Source: Mobiluncus curtisii subsp. curtisii ATCC 35241 (GTDB taxonomy: Bacteria > Actinomycetota > Actinomycetes > Actinomycetales > Actinomycetaceae). From it: a DNA stretch of 64,000 bases. The DNA lies in contig NZ_GL385912.1 of the NCBI RefSeq assembly GCF_000146285.1, forward strand, positions 785,271 to 849,270, read 5' to 3'. This document shows positions 8,819-17,436 of the stretch, in pieces. The stretch's first letter is position 1; each line of letters begins with the position of its first letter. The notes beneath the pieces are model-generated. The model was not told the origin of the DNA. It worked only from the letters and a program-made list of their open reading frames with translations, and ran no database searches. Made by a program: the position numbers and the translations under genes.

Positions 8819-8824
8819 ATTCTA
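8819..8824 (-). promoter_or_regulatory. -10 box of glgE, leaderless arrangement
   Basis: On the minus strand TAGAAT ends 7 nt before the GTG of glgE. With the usual 6-7 nt to the transcription start, RNA would begin at or next to the start codon. The glgP promoter has the same hexamer and geometry. No convincing -35 is seen. Confidence 0.5.
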
Positions 8825-8969
8825 AAGCAAAACCTGGGAAATTATGGTCGCTCCAGCAGGGGTACACGCGGCTTCCGGAAAGCCGGAGGCAGCGTCGATG
8901 CCCAACCAGCACACCCCCGCCGCGAGAAACTGAGACCACCCGGAAACCCGGCGCAACGCCCTTGTGAAC

Positions 8970-9716
8970 CTAAACAGCAGCCCCCACGAAATGACCGACT
9001 CCGCCGGTGACAATCATCGCCAGGGCACCCCCGACCATGACCCGAATCACCGCCCGCAGCCGCGGAGCCTCGCCGCGCCATGCCGAAAGCCAGCCGACCA
9101 GCGCTAATGCCAGCATCACCAGGATGAAGGTGGCTTCGATTTTCCACGGACCATTGAGCAACAGAATCGCCAGTAGTGGTACCAGCGCGCCGACCATAAA
9201 GGAAACCGCCGAGGAAAAAGCCGCCGCCCAGGGCGAAGTGAATTCCTCAGAACTCAAGCCGTAATGGGCTTGGACGTGAGCCTCGACCGGATCGTGGGCA
9301 GAATACTCCTGAGCGACCAGGGTTGCGGTGGCGCGGGATAAACCCTTTTCGATGTAGTTTTCCACCAGACCCTGAAATTCCCGGTCCGGGTCCTGGGCAA
9401 TCAGACGGCGTTCCTTTGCCACCACGGCTTTTTCCGTGTCGCGCTGGGTGGACACCGAGACGTATTCGCCTGCCGCCATCGACAATGCCCCCGCGACCAC
9501 CGCCGCAATGCCAGCAGTCGCAATCGCCATCGTGTTTTCCGGGTTCGCTGCCGCCACACCCACGACCACGCCCGCGGTCGAGATAATACCGTCATTAGCT
9601 CCCAAGACTGCAGCTCGCAGCCGATTGAGACGCGAGGAAGTCACTGCCGACTGGTCGTGTTTTTCATCCACTTCGCACGACTGTTCGCTACGTTTGTGCG
9701 CCAAATGATTACTCAT
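8970..9716 (-). CDS. VIT1/CCC1-family iron/manganese transporter
   Basis: A 248-residue inner-membrane protein of the vacuolar iron transporter family, which moves Fe2+ or Mn2+. The signature GANDGIISTAGVVVGVAAA opens the first membrane segment, followed by GALSMAAGEYVSVSTQRD in the second. A cytosolic, Glu-rich metal-handling loop (about 100-160) follows, then three further hydrophobic segments to the C-terminus, giving five in all. Metal choice and transport direction cannot be read from sequence. It probably forms its own transcription unit. GGGGGTG precedes ATG 9716. Confidence 0.88.
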   Translation of the reverse strand: MSNHLAHKRSEQSCEVDEKHDQSAVTSSRLNRLRAAVLGANDGIISTAGVVVGVAAANPENTMAIATAGIAAVVAGALSMAAGEYVSVSTQRDTEKAVVAKERRLIAQDPDREFQGLVENYIEKGLSRATATLVAQEYSAHDPVEAHVQAHYGLSSEEFTSPWAAAFSSAVSFMVGALVPLLAILLLNGPWKIEATFILVMLALALVGWLSAWRGEAPRLRAVIRVMVGGALAMIVTGGVGHFVGAAV

Positions 9717-9907
9717 GATGCGTCACCCCCGTATCTCCGTCCAGTACTGTTTATCCGATTTCAAATTACGGGGGTTTTGGCGTTATTTCAACGAACCTAA
9801 GGCTTTCCTTGGTTAGGTGGGGCTACGCCGGGAGGGGTGGCACGCGGGGATTGGAGCGCCTGGTGAGGCGAGCAGAGCCAGGAGACAGCGCGAACAAATA
9901 CGAGCAC

Positions 9908-9988
9908 GGCGAGCGTGGCGGGCAAGGCGAGCAAGGCGAACGGGACGAACGTGGCGAACAAGGCGAACGGGACGGGCGGGACGATAAC
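9908..9988. repeat. Nine tandem 9-bp units in the 9717-10203 gap
   Basis: Nine consecutive 9-mers of consensus GGCGAACRR (first GGCGAGCGT, last GACGATAAC). Read on the plus strand they form a run of Gly-Glu-Arg/Gly-Glu-Gln triplets inside an open frame from TTG 9809 to 10114 (101 codons). That frame has no convincing ribosome site and an unrelated tail, so I do not call it a gene. The rest of the 487-bp gap holds the promoter regions of the transporter and the thioredoxin-like gene. Confidence 0.6.
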
Positions 9989-10203
9989 GTCAAGGGCGGA
10001 ACCTCACTTGTGAAAAAATCTGGCGTTTCGAAGCGCATTTGCGGAAATCCAGCCAGCTGGAGTCAATACCCGGACAGTTTTAAGCGCTCCGCGATTTTCC
10101 CCGCTTGGACTTGATACCGTCGAGGCTTAACGGGTTAAATATCAACTAGACTGACTTGATTGATTGGTCACGCGGTCCGATTTAGGAAAGATGAGGCACA
10201 GAC

Positions 10204-11151
10204 ATGAACGTTCCCGCAGAACTGCACGATATTCCCGCTGGTCAAGATGGCGAAGCTGGTTCGGGCGGTTCCGGCACGCCGCAAACAATTCCGGGGCCGC
10301 TGGTGCGTGATGTCACTGATGAAACATTTTCCCAGCTGCTAGAGCTTTCCAAGACAGTTCCGTTCCTTTTGGACATGTGGGCGCCCTGGTGCGCTCCGTG
10401 CCGTCAGCTGGGACCCATTCTGGAAAAGGCGGTACAGCAGGCAGGCGGGCGCGTCGCTTTGGCAAAGGTCAACGTTGACGAAAGCCCCGCCATTGGTCAG
10501 GCATTCCGGGTGCAGAGCATTCCCGCCGTATTCTTGCTGATGAACGGGCAGCCCGCACCGTTGTTTAACGGCGCCTTGCCCGCTTCGTCCGTGCAGGAAG
10601 TCATCAACAAGGTCATTGCGTTGGCGCAAAAGGAAGGTGTCACGGGTCGCGTTGAGATTGACGGAGCCGAGACGGCTGGGCAAGCCGGCGCCAACGGAGT
10701 CACCGGGACTGCCACCCCGGCTCCGGACGCGCCGTCCGCGATGCCTGAGGAAATTGAAACCGCGCTGAAACTTCAAGCCCAGGGCGACTATGACCAGGCG
10801 ATCGAGACGTTAGAGACTTATTTGAAAGCCAACCCCGGTGAATCTAGCAAGGTGAATCCGCTGCTGGCAAAAGTGCGGTTGCAAGCCCGCTCGGCAGAAG
10901 CCAAGCCTGCCACCGAGACAGCTGGTTCGACCGCAACCGGCGAAGTAGCAGCACAGCTTGAAGCCGCGGATGCCCAGATGAATGCGGGAGATGCCGCCGG
11001 GGCACTGTCCCGCTTGCTCGCAGTCGTGGCAGAAACCAGCGGCGAAGATCGCGACGCGGCACGAGCGCGATTGGTCGAGTACTTCGCGATTCTGGGCGAT
11101 AATCCGCTGGTCCCGCAGATACGTTCGAAGCTGGCTACTTTGCTTTACTAG
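10204..11151 (+). CDS. Thioredoxin-domain/TPR co-chaperone, YbbN (CnoX) family
   Basis: A 315-residue cytosolic protein. A disordered N-terminus (1-35) leads into a thioredoxin fold with the redox motif WAPWCAPCRQL (Cys63 and Cys66 present) and the cis-Pro region SIPAVF. The C-terminal part (about 178-315) is helical and TPR-like, with a TPR-type repeat near 183-215 and another after 245. This architecture matches E. coli YbbN/CnoX, a holdase that protects clients from oxidation and hands them to chaperones. The retained CxxC suggests redox activity. GAGG lies 7 nt before ATG 10204. The 3' end overlaps the convergent TetR gene by 17 bp. Confidence 0.85.
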   Translation: MNVPAELHDIPAGQDGEAGSGGSGTPQTIPGPLVRDVTDETFSQLLELSKTVPFLLDMWAPWCAPCRQLGPILEKAVQQAGGRVALAKVNVDESPAIGQAFRVQSIPAVFLLMNGQPAPLFNGALPASSVQEVINKVIALAQKEGVTGRVEIDGAETAGQAGANGVTGTATPAPDAPSAMPEEIETALKLQAQGDYDQAIETLETYLKANPGESSKVNPLLAKVRLQARSAEAKPATETAGSTATGEVAAQLEAADAQMNAGDAAGALSRLLAVVAETSGEDRDAARARLVEYFAILGDNPLVPQIRSKLATLLY

Positions 11152-11875
11152 CCTTTTTTGCCGCGGGCTTGGCAGCAGCAGTCTTTCGCGAAGTTCGGCT
11201 CGCGGGCTTAGCAGCTGACTTAGCGGCAGGTTTCCGAGCAGGTTTAGTCGCTGGCTTAGCCGCCGGTTTGGCTGCGGGTTTAGCCGCAGATTTCCTGGTG
11301 TGAGACGTTTTTCCGGATGACCCGCTAGCTGCGGCAATAGCATTCGTGACCTCTGCCGACATAGTGCGCAAGCCCCGGGAAAGCGCTCCGGCATCATCAA
11401 AACCTGCTGCCAGCGTGAGCGTACCTTCCACCCCGGACAAGGTGCGTTCCGACAGTGAAGCCGCCAAGCCACGATCCACACCGAGGCTGAGCAGCGCTTT
11501 CGTCAGCGCGGCACGCCATGTGTTGAAATGCGCCTGCACTTCCGGCGCAAAATCACGAGCAGCAGCGTCATGAACAAGTTTGCCCCAAATGCTCTGTTTC
11601 TCGCCGTGGTCAAAAAACGCCAAGATTCCGGTGAACATCCCGGTGACATCCCCCGCTTCTAGCGGTGCCACCACGGCGGCTTGAAAGTCATGTTCCACTG
11701 CCACCAGGACTTCCCGCATCATCTGTGCTTTACCATCAGGAAACAGGTGATAGAGCGAGCCGCGTCCCAATCCGGTCGTTGCTGAAATCTCTGCCATGCC
11801 CGCACCGGTATAACCTCGCGCCTGAAACAGAGCCGCCAGTTTTCCTACTATCTCCACGCGATTTGGTTTCCCCAC
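11135..11875 (-). CDS. TetR-family regulator with histone-H1-like tail
   Basis: 246 residues. The first 60 are a TetR helix-turn-helix (TGLGRGSLYHLFPDGKAQMM is the recognition region). Residues 60-185 are a helical ligand/dimer domain. Residues 188-246 are almost pure Lys/Ala/Pro with repeated KPAAKPAAK units, like histone-H1-type tails of some actinobacterial nucleoid proteins; such a tail is unusual on a TetR protein. The start is GTG 11875 with AAAGGAC upstream. Target genes are unknown; autoregulation and control of neighbours are only inference. Confidence 0.85.
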   Translation of the reverse strand: MGKPNRVEIVGKLAALFQARGYTGAGMAEISATTGLGRGSLYHLFPDGKAQMMREVLVAVEHDFQAAVVAPLEAGDVTGMFTGILAFFDHGEKQSIWGKLVHDAAARDFAPEVQAHFNTWRAALTKALLSLGVDRGLAASLSERTLSGVEGTLTLAAGFDDAGALSRGLRTMSAEVTNAIAAASGSSGKTSHTRKSAAKPAAKPAAKPATKPARKPAAKSAAKPASRTSRKTAAAKPAAKKASKAK

Positions 11876-12005
11876 CGCCGGTCCTTTCCGTGAGCCAATC
11901 TATCTAATCGACAGTATGGCGAATTTTTGACCGTTCGTTCCATTGACGCGCCGGCTTGCCCAGTTTTCGCGAAAAATCCCTCGGCATCGGGGGTGTGCGG
12001 AGATT

Positions 12006-12067
12006 ATAAGGTGGTATTTGGGCAGTAGCTGCCATTATTGGCAGCTACTGCCCTATTTTCACCTTAT
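12006..12067. repeat. Palindromic hairpin element, copy A
   Basis: A perfect 14-bp stem (12020-12033 with 12040-12053) closes the loop ATTATT. After 6-nt internal loops, an outer 8-bp stem ATAAGGTG/CACCTTAT (12006-12013 with 12060-12067) forms. The inner stem and loop recur at 31379-31430 in the same orientation. No U-tract suits termination. It lies between tetR and glgP in an otherwise empty 311-bp gap. Confidence 0.75.
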
Positions 12068-12129
12068 ATTCACACCCCAGCGAGTATCCCCCAACAAACA
12101 GCGACTCGAACGCCCGCAGGCATAGAAAA

Positions 12130-12163
12130 GCCCGGTCGGCTGGGTTTCCCCAGCCGACCGGGC
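12130..12163 (-). terminator. Strong intrinsic terminator of glgP
   Basis: A perfect 15-bp G/C-rich stem (GCCCGGTCGGCTGGG and its complement) with a GAAA tetraloop on the minus strand, followed by TTTTC. It begins 23 nt after the glgP stop codon. Confidence 0.9.
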
Positions 12164-12186
12164 AAAATGCGGTCAATCTCGCAAGT

Positions 12187-14808
12187 TTAGTTACCGAAAT
12201 AGAAGTGCGTCTCCGGATTATCGGCGGCGCGCTCCGCATTGGTCACCAGACCCAGCTCGGTGTAGCCCGCCATCAAGGGATGGGTCGGCACCACACGAAC
12301 CTGGTATCCCAGCGGACCGGCATTGTTCAATCGAGTCTCCAGGCGGTAAGAAACCACACCGTTTTCAGCATGTTCTGCCTGCATCGCCAAGACCTCAAAA
12401 CCGGACAGGTCATCGTTAGATGTCACACGCCCCAGCAACAACTGCACCTCCACGTCTTCAGGATGCAGATGCCCCAGTTGCACGTCAGCAAAGAACGAGG
12501 CGCTGTCCCCCACGGTGGCGACATCGCCGACCTTGGCGTCAACGTGTTTCACCGCGACCTGGTTCCAGCCCGAACGCACCCGCGCCTTGTAGGCTGCCAA
12601 ATCGCGAGCTGCCTGGTGACCCGTGCCGTTCAGCACTCGACTGGACGCAGCAACCGGAGTGTAGAGGTTTTCCACATACTCGCTGACCATTCGCTGCGCC
12701 TGTACGCGCGGTCCCAAAGTCGCCAACGTGTGACGTATCATTTCCATCCAGTTGCGCGGAATCCCGTTTTCGTCTCGATCGTAGAAGCGCGGGGCGACCG
12801 TGTTCTCAATGAGGTTGTACAGACCTTCGGCCTCGATAGCGTCACGGCGCTCCGGGTCATCGACTCCGTCAGCAGTGGGGATGGCCCAGCCATTGCGACC
12901 GTCATACATTTCGTCCCACCAGCCGTCCAAGATGGACAGGTTCAAAGCACCGTTGATAGCGCACTTCATGCCGGAAGTCCCGGAGGCTTCCAGCGGGCGC
13001 AGCGGATTGTTGAGCCACACGTCCACGCCGGGCATCAGGGTTTGTGCCATGTCCATGTCATAGTTGGGCAGGAAAGCGATGCGGTCACGCACGTCGTACT
13101 GGTCAGCGAAAGCCACCAGACGCTGAATCAAGCTGACGCCCTGTTCGTCGTCCGGGTGGGATTTCCCTGCCACGATGATCTGTACCGGGCACTCTTTATT
13201 CGTCAAAATGGACGCCAAGCGTTCCGGATTGTTAATCATCAACGTCAGACGCTTGTAAGTCGGTACGCGACGAGCAAAACCAATGGTCAAGACGTCAGGA
13301 TCGAGAATTCGGTTCGTCCAATCCAGCTCAGCAGGGGATGCCCCGCGTTCCAGCCAAGACTCACGCACCCGCCGACGCGCATCCAGCACCAGCTGTTCAC
13401 GCAGTTCACGGCGCAAATTCCAGAGTTCCTCATCGCTGACGCCGCCTTCCTCCGGAGGACGCGCCCAGCGGTAGGTATTGACGTGTTCGCCGGGTTCCTG
13501 GTGCTTGCGCGCCAGCTGCGCCAAGCGACCATCGGTCCAGGTCGGACCGTGTACCCCGTTGGTGATAGAGGTGATGGGCACCTCTGAAACATCAAAACCG
13601 GGCCACAGCTGGTGGAACATGCTGCGTGAGACTTTGCCGTGCAGCTGCGCGACACCGTTTGCCATGCGCGCCATACGCAAGCCCAAAACCGCCATATTGA
13701 ACACGTTGGGATCCCCGCCCTCGTACGTTTCCGCACCCAGAGCCAGCAGCTGATCGGTGGTCACGCCGGGAATCTCAATCGGCGCCAAGTAGCGTTGTAC
13801 CAGGGACCGGTCAAAACGGTCGATACCGGCAGGAACCGGCGTATGGGTGGTGAACAGTGTGCCGGAACGTACCCCTTCAATAGCCGTGCCGAAATCGAGA
13901 TGTTCCTCGCCGGTCATCAGCTCGCGGATACGTTCCACCGCCATGAATCCGGCGTGACCTTCGTTGCAGTGATACACCTCGGGAGTCGGCGCGCCGGTCA
14001 AACGGCTGTAGGTGCGCAGGGCTTTCACGCCACCCACGCCCAGCAGCAGTTCCTGTTCCATGCGGTGATCTTTCGACCCGCCATACAGACGGTCTGTAAC
14101 CAGGCGGGCAGCCTCGTCATTCTTGACCACGTCAGAGTCCATCATCAGCAGGGCGATACGACCCACTTTCGCGACCCACACTTGTGCATACAAAGTACGG
14201 TGATCGGGCAGAGGCACGTCCACCAGCGCGGGGGTGCCGTCGTTTTCACGTAGCAGAGTCAGCGGCATGTTATCCGGGTCAATAACCGGGTAGGATTCAC
14301 GCTGCCAGCCTTCGCGAGTCAGGGACTGGCGGAAGTAGCCCGCCTGGTACAGCAGACCCACGCCGATAATCGGGACGCCCAAGTCAGAAGCAGACTTCAA
14401 ATGGTCGCCTGCCAGGATCCCCAGACCGCCGGAATACTGAGGCAACACAGCCGTTACCCCGAACTCGGCTGAGAAATACCCAATCGCGCTGGGCTTGTCA
14501 GCATTGTTGAACTCGGACTGGAACCATTGCGGCTTTTCCAGGTAATCACTCAAGTCGCGTTCCAATTCCGCGGCTCGGTTTACAACGTCCGGGTTTGCGG
14601 ATAATTCGTCCAGCTTTTGCACTGAAATCGAACCAAGGAAAGCCGCCGGATCGTGACCGACTTCCTCCCAGACTTGCGGATCTAAGGACGCGAAGAAATC
14701 GCGGGAAGGCCGGTTCCAAGACCAGCGCAGATTTTGAGCCAAATTTCCAATTGGCTTCAAATTTTCGGGAAGAACGGATCGGACAGTAAATCTTCGTATA
14801 GCTTTCAC
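12187..14808 (-). CDS. glgP: Alpha-glucan (glycogen) phosphorylase
   Basis: 873 residues of the actinobacterial alpha-glucan phosphorylase family (GT35, TIGR02094-like). It releases glucose 1-phosphate from alpha-1,4-glucan ends using pyridoxal phosphate. The N-terminus carries the family opening (NLRWSWNRPSRDFF). GYFSAEFG and QYSGGLGILAGDHLKSASDLG are conserved, and the PLP-lysine region EASGTSGMKCAINGALNLS is intact. The start is GTG 14808 with no ribosome site; TAGAAT ends 6 nt upstream, as for glgE. It is a monocistronic unit ended by the terminator at 12130-12163. With glgE and glgB it forms a synthesis and breakdown set for cytosolic alpha-glucan. Confidence 0.93.
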   Translation of the reverse strand: MKAIRRFTVRSVLPENLKPIGNLAQNLRWSWNRPSRDFFASLDPQVWEEVGHDPAAFLGSISVQKLDELSANPDVVNRAAELERDLSDYLEKPQWFQSEFNNADKPSAIGYFSAEFGVTAVLPQYSGGLGILAGDHLKSASDLGVPIIGVGLLYQAGYFRQSLTREGWQRESYPVIDPDNMPLTLLRENDGTPALVDVPLPDHRTLYAQVWVAKVGRIALLMMDSDVVKNDEAARLVTDRLYGGSKDHRMEQELLLGVGGVKALRTYSRLTGAPTPEVYHCNEGHAGFMAVERIRELMTGEEHLDFGTAIEGVRSGTLFTTHTPVPAGIDRFDRSLVQRYLAPIEIPGVTTDQLLALGAETYEGGDPNVFNMAVLGLRMARMANGVAQLHGKVSRSMFHQLWPGFDVSEVPITSITNGVHGPTWTDGRLAQLARKHQEPGEHVNTYRWARPPEEGGVSDEELWNLRRELREQLVLDARRRVRESWLERGASPAELDWTNRILDPDVLTIGFARRVPTYKRLTLMINNPERLASILTNKECPVQIIVAGKSHPDDEQGVSLIQRLVAFADQYDVRDRIAFLPNYDMDMAQTLMPGVDVWLNNPLRPLEASGTSGMKCAINGALNLSILDGWWDEMYDGRNGWAIPTADGVDDPERRDAIEAEGLYNLIENTVAPRFYDRDENGIPRNWMEMIRHTLATLGPRVQAQRMVSEYVENLYTPVAASSRVLNGTGHQAARDLAAYKARVRSGWNQVAVKHVDAKVGDVATVGDSASFFADVQLGHLHPEDVEVQLLLGRVTSNDDLSGFEVLAMQAEHAENGVVSYRLETRLNNAGPLGYQVRVVPTHPLMAGYTELGLVTNAERAADNPETHFYFGN

Positions 14809-14814
14809 AGTCCA

Positions 14815-14820
14815 ATTCTA
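14815..14820 (-). promoter_or_regulatory. -10 box of glgP, leaderless arrangement
   Basis: TAGAAT on the minus strand ends 6 nt before the GTG start, which lacks a Shine-Dalgarno. The same hexamer precedes glgE. Confidence 0.5.
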
Positions 14821-14862
14821 CTGTGGGAGTCACCTATTTGCGAAAATCTTAACTCAAAATAT

Positions 14863-14894
14863 AGTTTTGGCGACCCCTAAGGGCCGCCAAAACT
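14863..14894 (-). terminator. Terminator between the DivIVA-like gene and glgP
   Basis: A 10-bp stem AGTTTTGGCG/CGCCAAAACT with a 12-nt loop that can pair further (CCTTAGG). ATATTTTG follows on the minus strand. It lies 21 nt downstream of the stop codon at 14916. Confidence 0.65.
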
Positions 14895-14915
14895 TGGGGG
14901 TGTCATGAAAAAAGA

Positions 14916-16247
14916 TTATTCGCTGGCTTCTTCCGGCAGAGCGTAAGCGTCCACGTCGGCGGGCAACTCGACCGGTTCGCGCGTCTCTTCTTCCTCTTCC
15001 AGAGCCTGCAAGCCAGAGATGGCATCGGCGGCGCGAGACCCCAACAGACCACGCATTTCGTCGAGGTAGGCGGCCACAGATTCGCGCTGACGTTCCAGCT
15101 TTTCGACCGTGCGCTGCGCGGCGGCACGCTCGGCTTGGGCTTCGGCACGAGCCGCTTCGCGCAACTGCTGCGCTTCGACTTCCGCGGCCGAGATGGTCGC
15201 TTCGGCAGTGCGGCGGGCGTCCTCTTGACGGCGACGCACCACAGCATCGGTATCGGTCAGCAGGCGCTCGGCACGCTGCAACGTCTCACCGAGGTGCTTC
15301 TCAGCGTCAGCAACCTGAGCCTTCGCGGTGGCGACCATCGCGGAGGTTTCGGCACGAGCCTGTTCGTGAGCCTGTGCATCGGCTTCACGAGCGGCGGCAC
15401 GAGCGGAGGCAATCTCAGTTTCGGTGTCTTGACGAGCCTGTTCGGACTCGGCGCGCAGACGCTCGGCTTCGGCACGAGCGTTAGAGATAATCTTGTCGGC
15501 TTCGGCGCGGGTTTCCGCGAGCAGCTTTTCTGCCATCTGCTGAGCCTGTTCACGCACCTGGGTGGCTTCAGCAGTAGCGGTCTCGCGCAGCTCTTGAATC
15601 TCCGTCGCGGCTTCGTTGCGCAGGGCGGTGGTTTCCTGTTCAGCCTTTACCCGAGCCTCGACGTAATCTTTTTCGGCCTGGGCGCGCTGCAACTCGGTTT
15701 CACGGTCAGCCGTGGCCCGCAGGTCGTTGACCTGGGTGTTCACCTCGGCGCGCAAGGAGGCGGCTTCACGTTCCGCCGCGGCGACCAGTTCATCAGCGCG
15801 GTGCTGGGCGTTGGTAAGCACGGTTTCCGCTTCGGTTTCTGCCTGGGTGGTGCGTTCCTCAGCTTCACGGCGAGCCTCAGCCAGCATCGAAGCCGCTTCG
15901 GCTTCGGCGCGCTGGGTCAGGCGCTGCGTGTTAGAGCGGGTCTTTTCCAACAGGGATTCCGCGTCAGCATTCGCCTTATTGATGACGGTAGTGGACTGTT
16001 CCTCAGCCGACCGCAGCAGTTGTTCGATGCGCTCACCCAGACCGGTATAGCTGGACTTGTCGCTTTCCTTTAGACGACGCTGAGCTTCACCCAAATCCCC
16101 AGCCAGGGTGGCGTTACGCGCGTCGAGGGTTTCGACCTCACGGCGAGCCTCAGCCAAAGCCGTCATTAAAGTTTGAATCTGCAGGTCAACCTGAACGCGG
16201 TCGTATCCGCGCATCACGATTGGAAAATCTGTCTGCTCTTCGGTCAC
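14916..16247 (-). CDS. DivIVA-like coiled-coil cytoskeletal protein (Scy/FilP-like)
   Basis: 443 residues. The start FPIVMRGYDRVQVD is the DivIVA-type N-terminal motif that targets curved membrane. Residues 20-400 are a nearly unbroken Ala/Glu/Arg/Gln heptad-type coiled coil. The last 30 residues are acidic. Similar actinobacterial proteins (DivIVA/Wag31 relatives, Scy, FilP) organise polar growth and the cytoskeleton. True DivIVA normally sits beside the ftsZ/sepF cluster, so this is more likely a Scy/FilP-type paralogue, but the class is uncertain. The start is GTG 16247, preceded by AGGAGG. A TATACT -10 candidate lies at 16311-16306. Confidence 0.8.
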   Translation of the reverse strand: MTEEQTDFPIVMRGYDRVQVDLQIQTLMTALAEARREVETLDARNATLAGDLGEAQRRLKESDKSSYTGLGERIEQLLRSAEEQSTTVINKANADAESLLEKTRSNTQRLTQRAEAEAASMLAEARREAEERTTQAETEAETVLTNAQHRADELVAAAEREAASLRAEVNTQVNDLRATADRETELQRAQAEKDYVEARVKAEQETTALRNEAATEIQELRETATAEATQVREQAQQMAEKLLAETRAEADKIISNARAEAERLRAESEQARQDTETEIASARAAAREADAQAHEQARAETSAMVATAKAQVADAEKHLGETLQRAERLLTDTDAVVRRRQEDARRTAEATISAAEVEAQQLREAARAEAQAERAAAQRTVEKLERQRESVAAYLDEMRGLLGSRAADAISGLQALEEEEETREPVELPADVDAYALPEEASE

Positions 16248-16305
16248 TTGTGAGTCCTCCTAAAGACGTCAACCAACGGGCAAATTAACCTGCCCCGCCA
16301 AACTT

Positions 16306-16311
16306 AGTATA
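16306..16311 (-). promoter_or_regulatory. -10 box of the DivIVA-like gene
   Basis: TATACT on the minus strand, with TTCGTT 18 bp upstream as a weak -35. The predicted start near 16299 leaves a leader of about 50 nt containing AGGAGG. Confidence 0.4.
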
Positions 16312-16449
16312 ACGATACCCTAAGTCTATAACGAAACAACCCCTGATTAACTATTTACACGAACCTTTATGACATGGCTAAGTCGCTGTGCGTCGCCATT
16401 CTCGGTAAAGTTAAATGGTAGCCCGGTTTCAAATTTTTCGAGGAGACTC

Positions 16450-17436
16450 ATGTCATCGAATCGCACTGCCCGTTATCTCAGCATTGCCCTGCTGTTTCTC
16501 TCGCTTTTGGTGGCTTTCGCCGGGATCTCTCGCCTGACTTTCCTGCGCCCCAGCGCGAATGTGGCGTTTCAGAGTGAACCGACTCGGGCAGCAGTCGTCC
16601 TGACGGGGAAAAATTTGCTGGAATCTACGGGAGATAAAGTCACGATTCGTGCCACCGGTCCCGCAAAACAAGAAGTCTTTTTAGGAATCGCCCTGACTGC
16701 CGACGCCCAGGCTTTCGCCAAGTCCGTCGACCACTTAGAACTCACCGATTTCAAAGCCGATAACCAACTGGCTTCCCGAAGCATTAAAGCGAAAAAAACT
16801 GATTCTGCTCCTGGCGAACAAACTTTGCCCGATGGCTTTCAACAATTAGCTACCCCCGCACAAAGCGACACCGCAGACCTAACATCCTTAGACATTTGGA
16901 AACAAAGCGCTCGCGGCACCGGGAAAGCCTCCCTGACCTGGCAGCTCAGCGATAACCGCTGGAGCGCGGTGGCTTTTTTGGTGAATCCTCCTGACAAACC
17001 AGACAAATCCGACAAATCTAGCAAAGCTGCCCACACCCCCAAAGCGGCAGGACCGCAGCTGGAGCTGAAGTGGAAACTGAAGCACGAACCCTCCAGTTTC
17101 TGGGGAATTCTGCTGGTCATTGTGGGAATTATCGGCGCGGGAGCCATCGGAACTTTCCTGACGCTGCTGGTGCTGTCCGAACGACGTTCGCGCGCCAAAC
17201 GCTTAGATACTTTGGAAAAGGATCAGGCACGCCAGATTGCCAGTCAGGTCACTTCCGCGGTCACCGGCGACGCCCCCACAGATACCGGCGTGATTCCGGC
17301 AGTCCATCCCACCCGGCGTTCCCTGCGGATGGCGGAAGAAGCCGAAAATCGAACTCGGCGTGCCAAAAAAACGCGGCGTCGCGCGGAAAAAGAGGAACCG
17401 AAAGACGCCGAGACGGAGGACACTCATGAAGAATAA
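16450..17436 (+). CDS. Two-pass membrane protein of unknown function
   Basis: 328 residues from ATG 16450, chosen over an in-frame upstream ATG (16369) because GAGGAG sits just before it. A membrane segment at about 10-30 is followed by an extracytoplasmic domain of about 185 residues. That domain ends in an Asp/Lys/Ser-rich linker. A second, Gly-rich membrane segment lies at about 217-245. The cytosolic tail of about 80 residues is strongly charged and ends in Lys/Arg/Glu repeats. I recognise no family. Its last 11 nt overlap the next gene, a lipoprotein, so the two are almost certainly co-translated and may work together on the outer membrane face. Confidence 0.75.
   Translation: MSSNRTARYLSIALLFLSLLVAFAGISRLTFLRPSANVAFQSEPTRAAVVLTGKNLLESTGDKVTIRATGPAKQEVFLGIALTADAQAFAKSVDHLELTDFKADNQLASRSIKAKKTDSAPGEQTLPDGFQQLATPAQSDTADLTSLDIWKQSARGTGKASLTWQLSDNRWSAVAFLVNPPDKPDKSDKSSKAAHTPKAAGPQLELKWKLKHEPSSFWGILLVIVGIIGAGAIGTFLTLLVLSERRSRAKRLDTLEKDQARQIASQVTSAVTGDAPTDTGVIPAVHPTRRSLRMAEEAENRTRRAKKTRRRAEKEEPKDAETEDTHEE

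Noticed and set aside
9809-10114. A 101-codon frame containing the Gly-Glu-Arg repeats
   Set aside because: TTG start without ribosome site, unrelated ends, and the repeat leaves other frames open too. Kept only as a tandem repeat.
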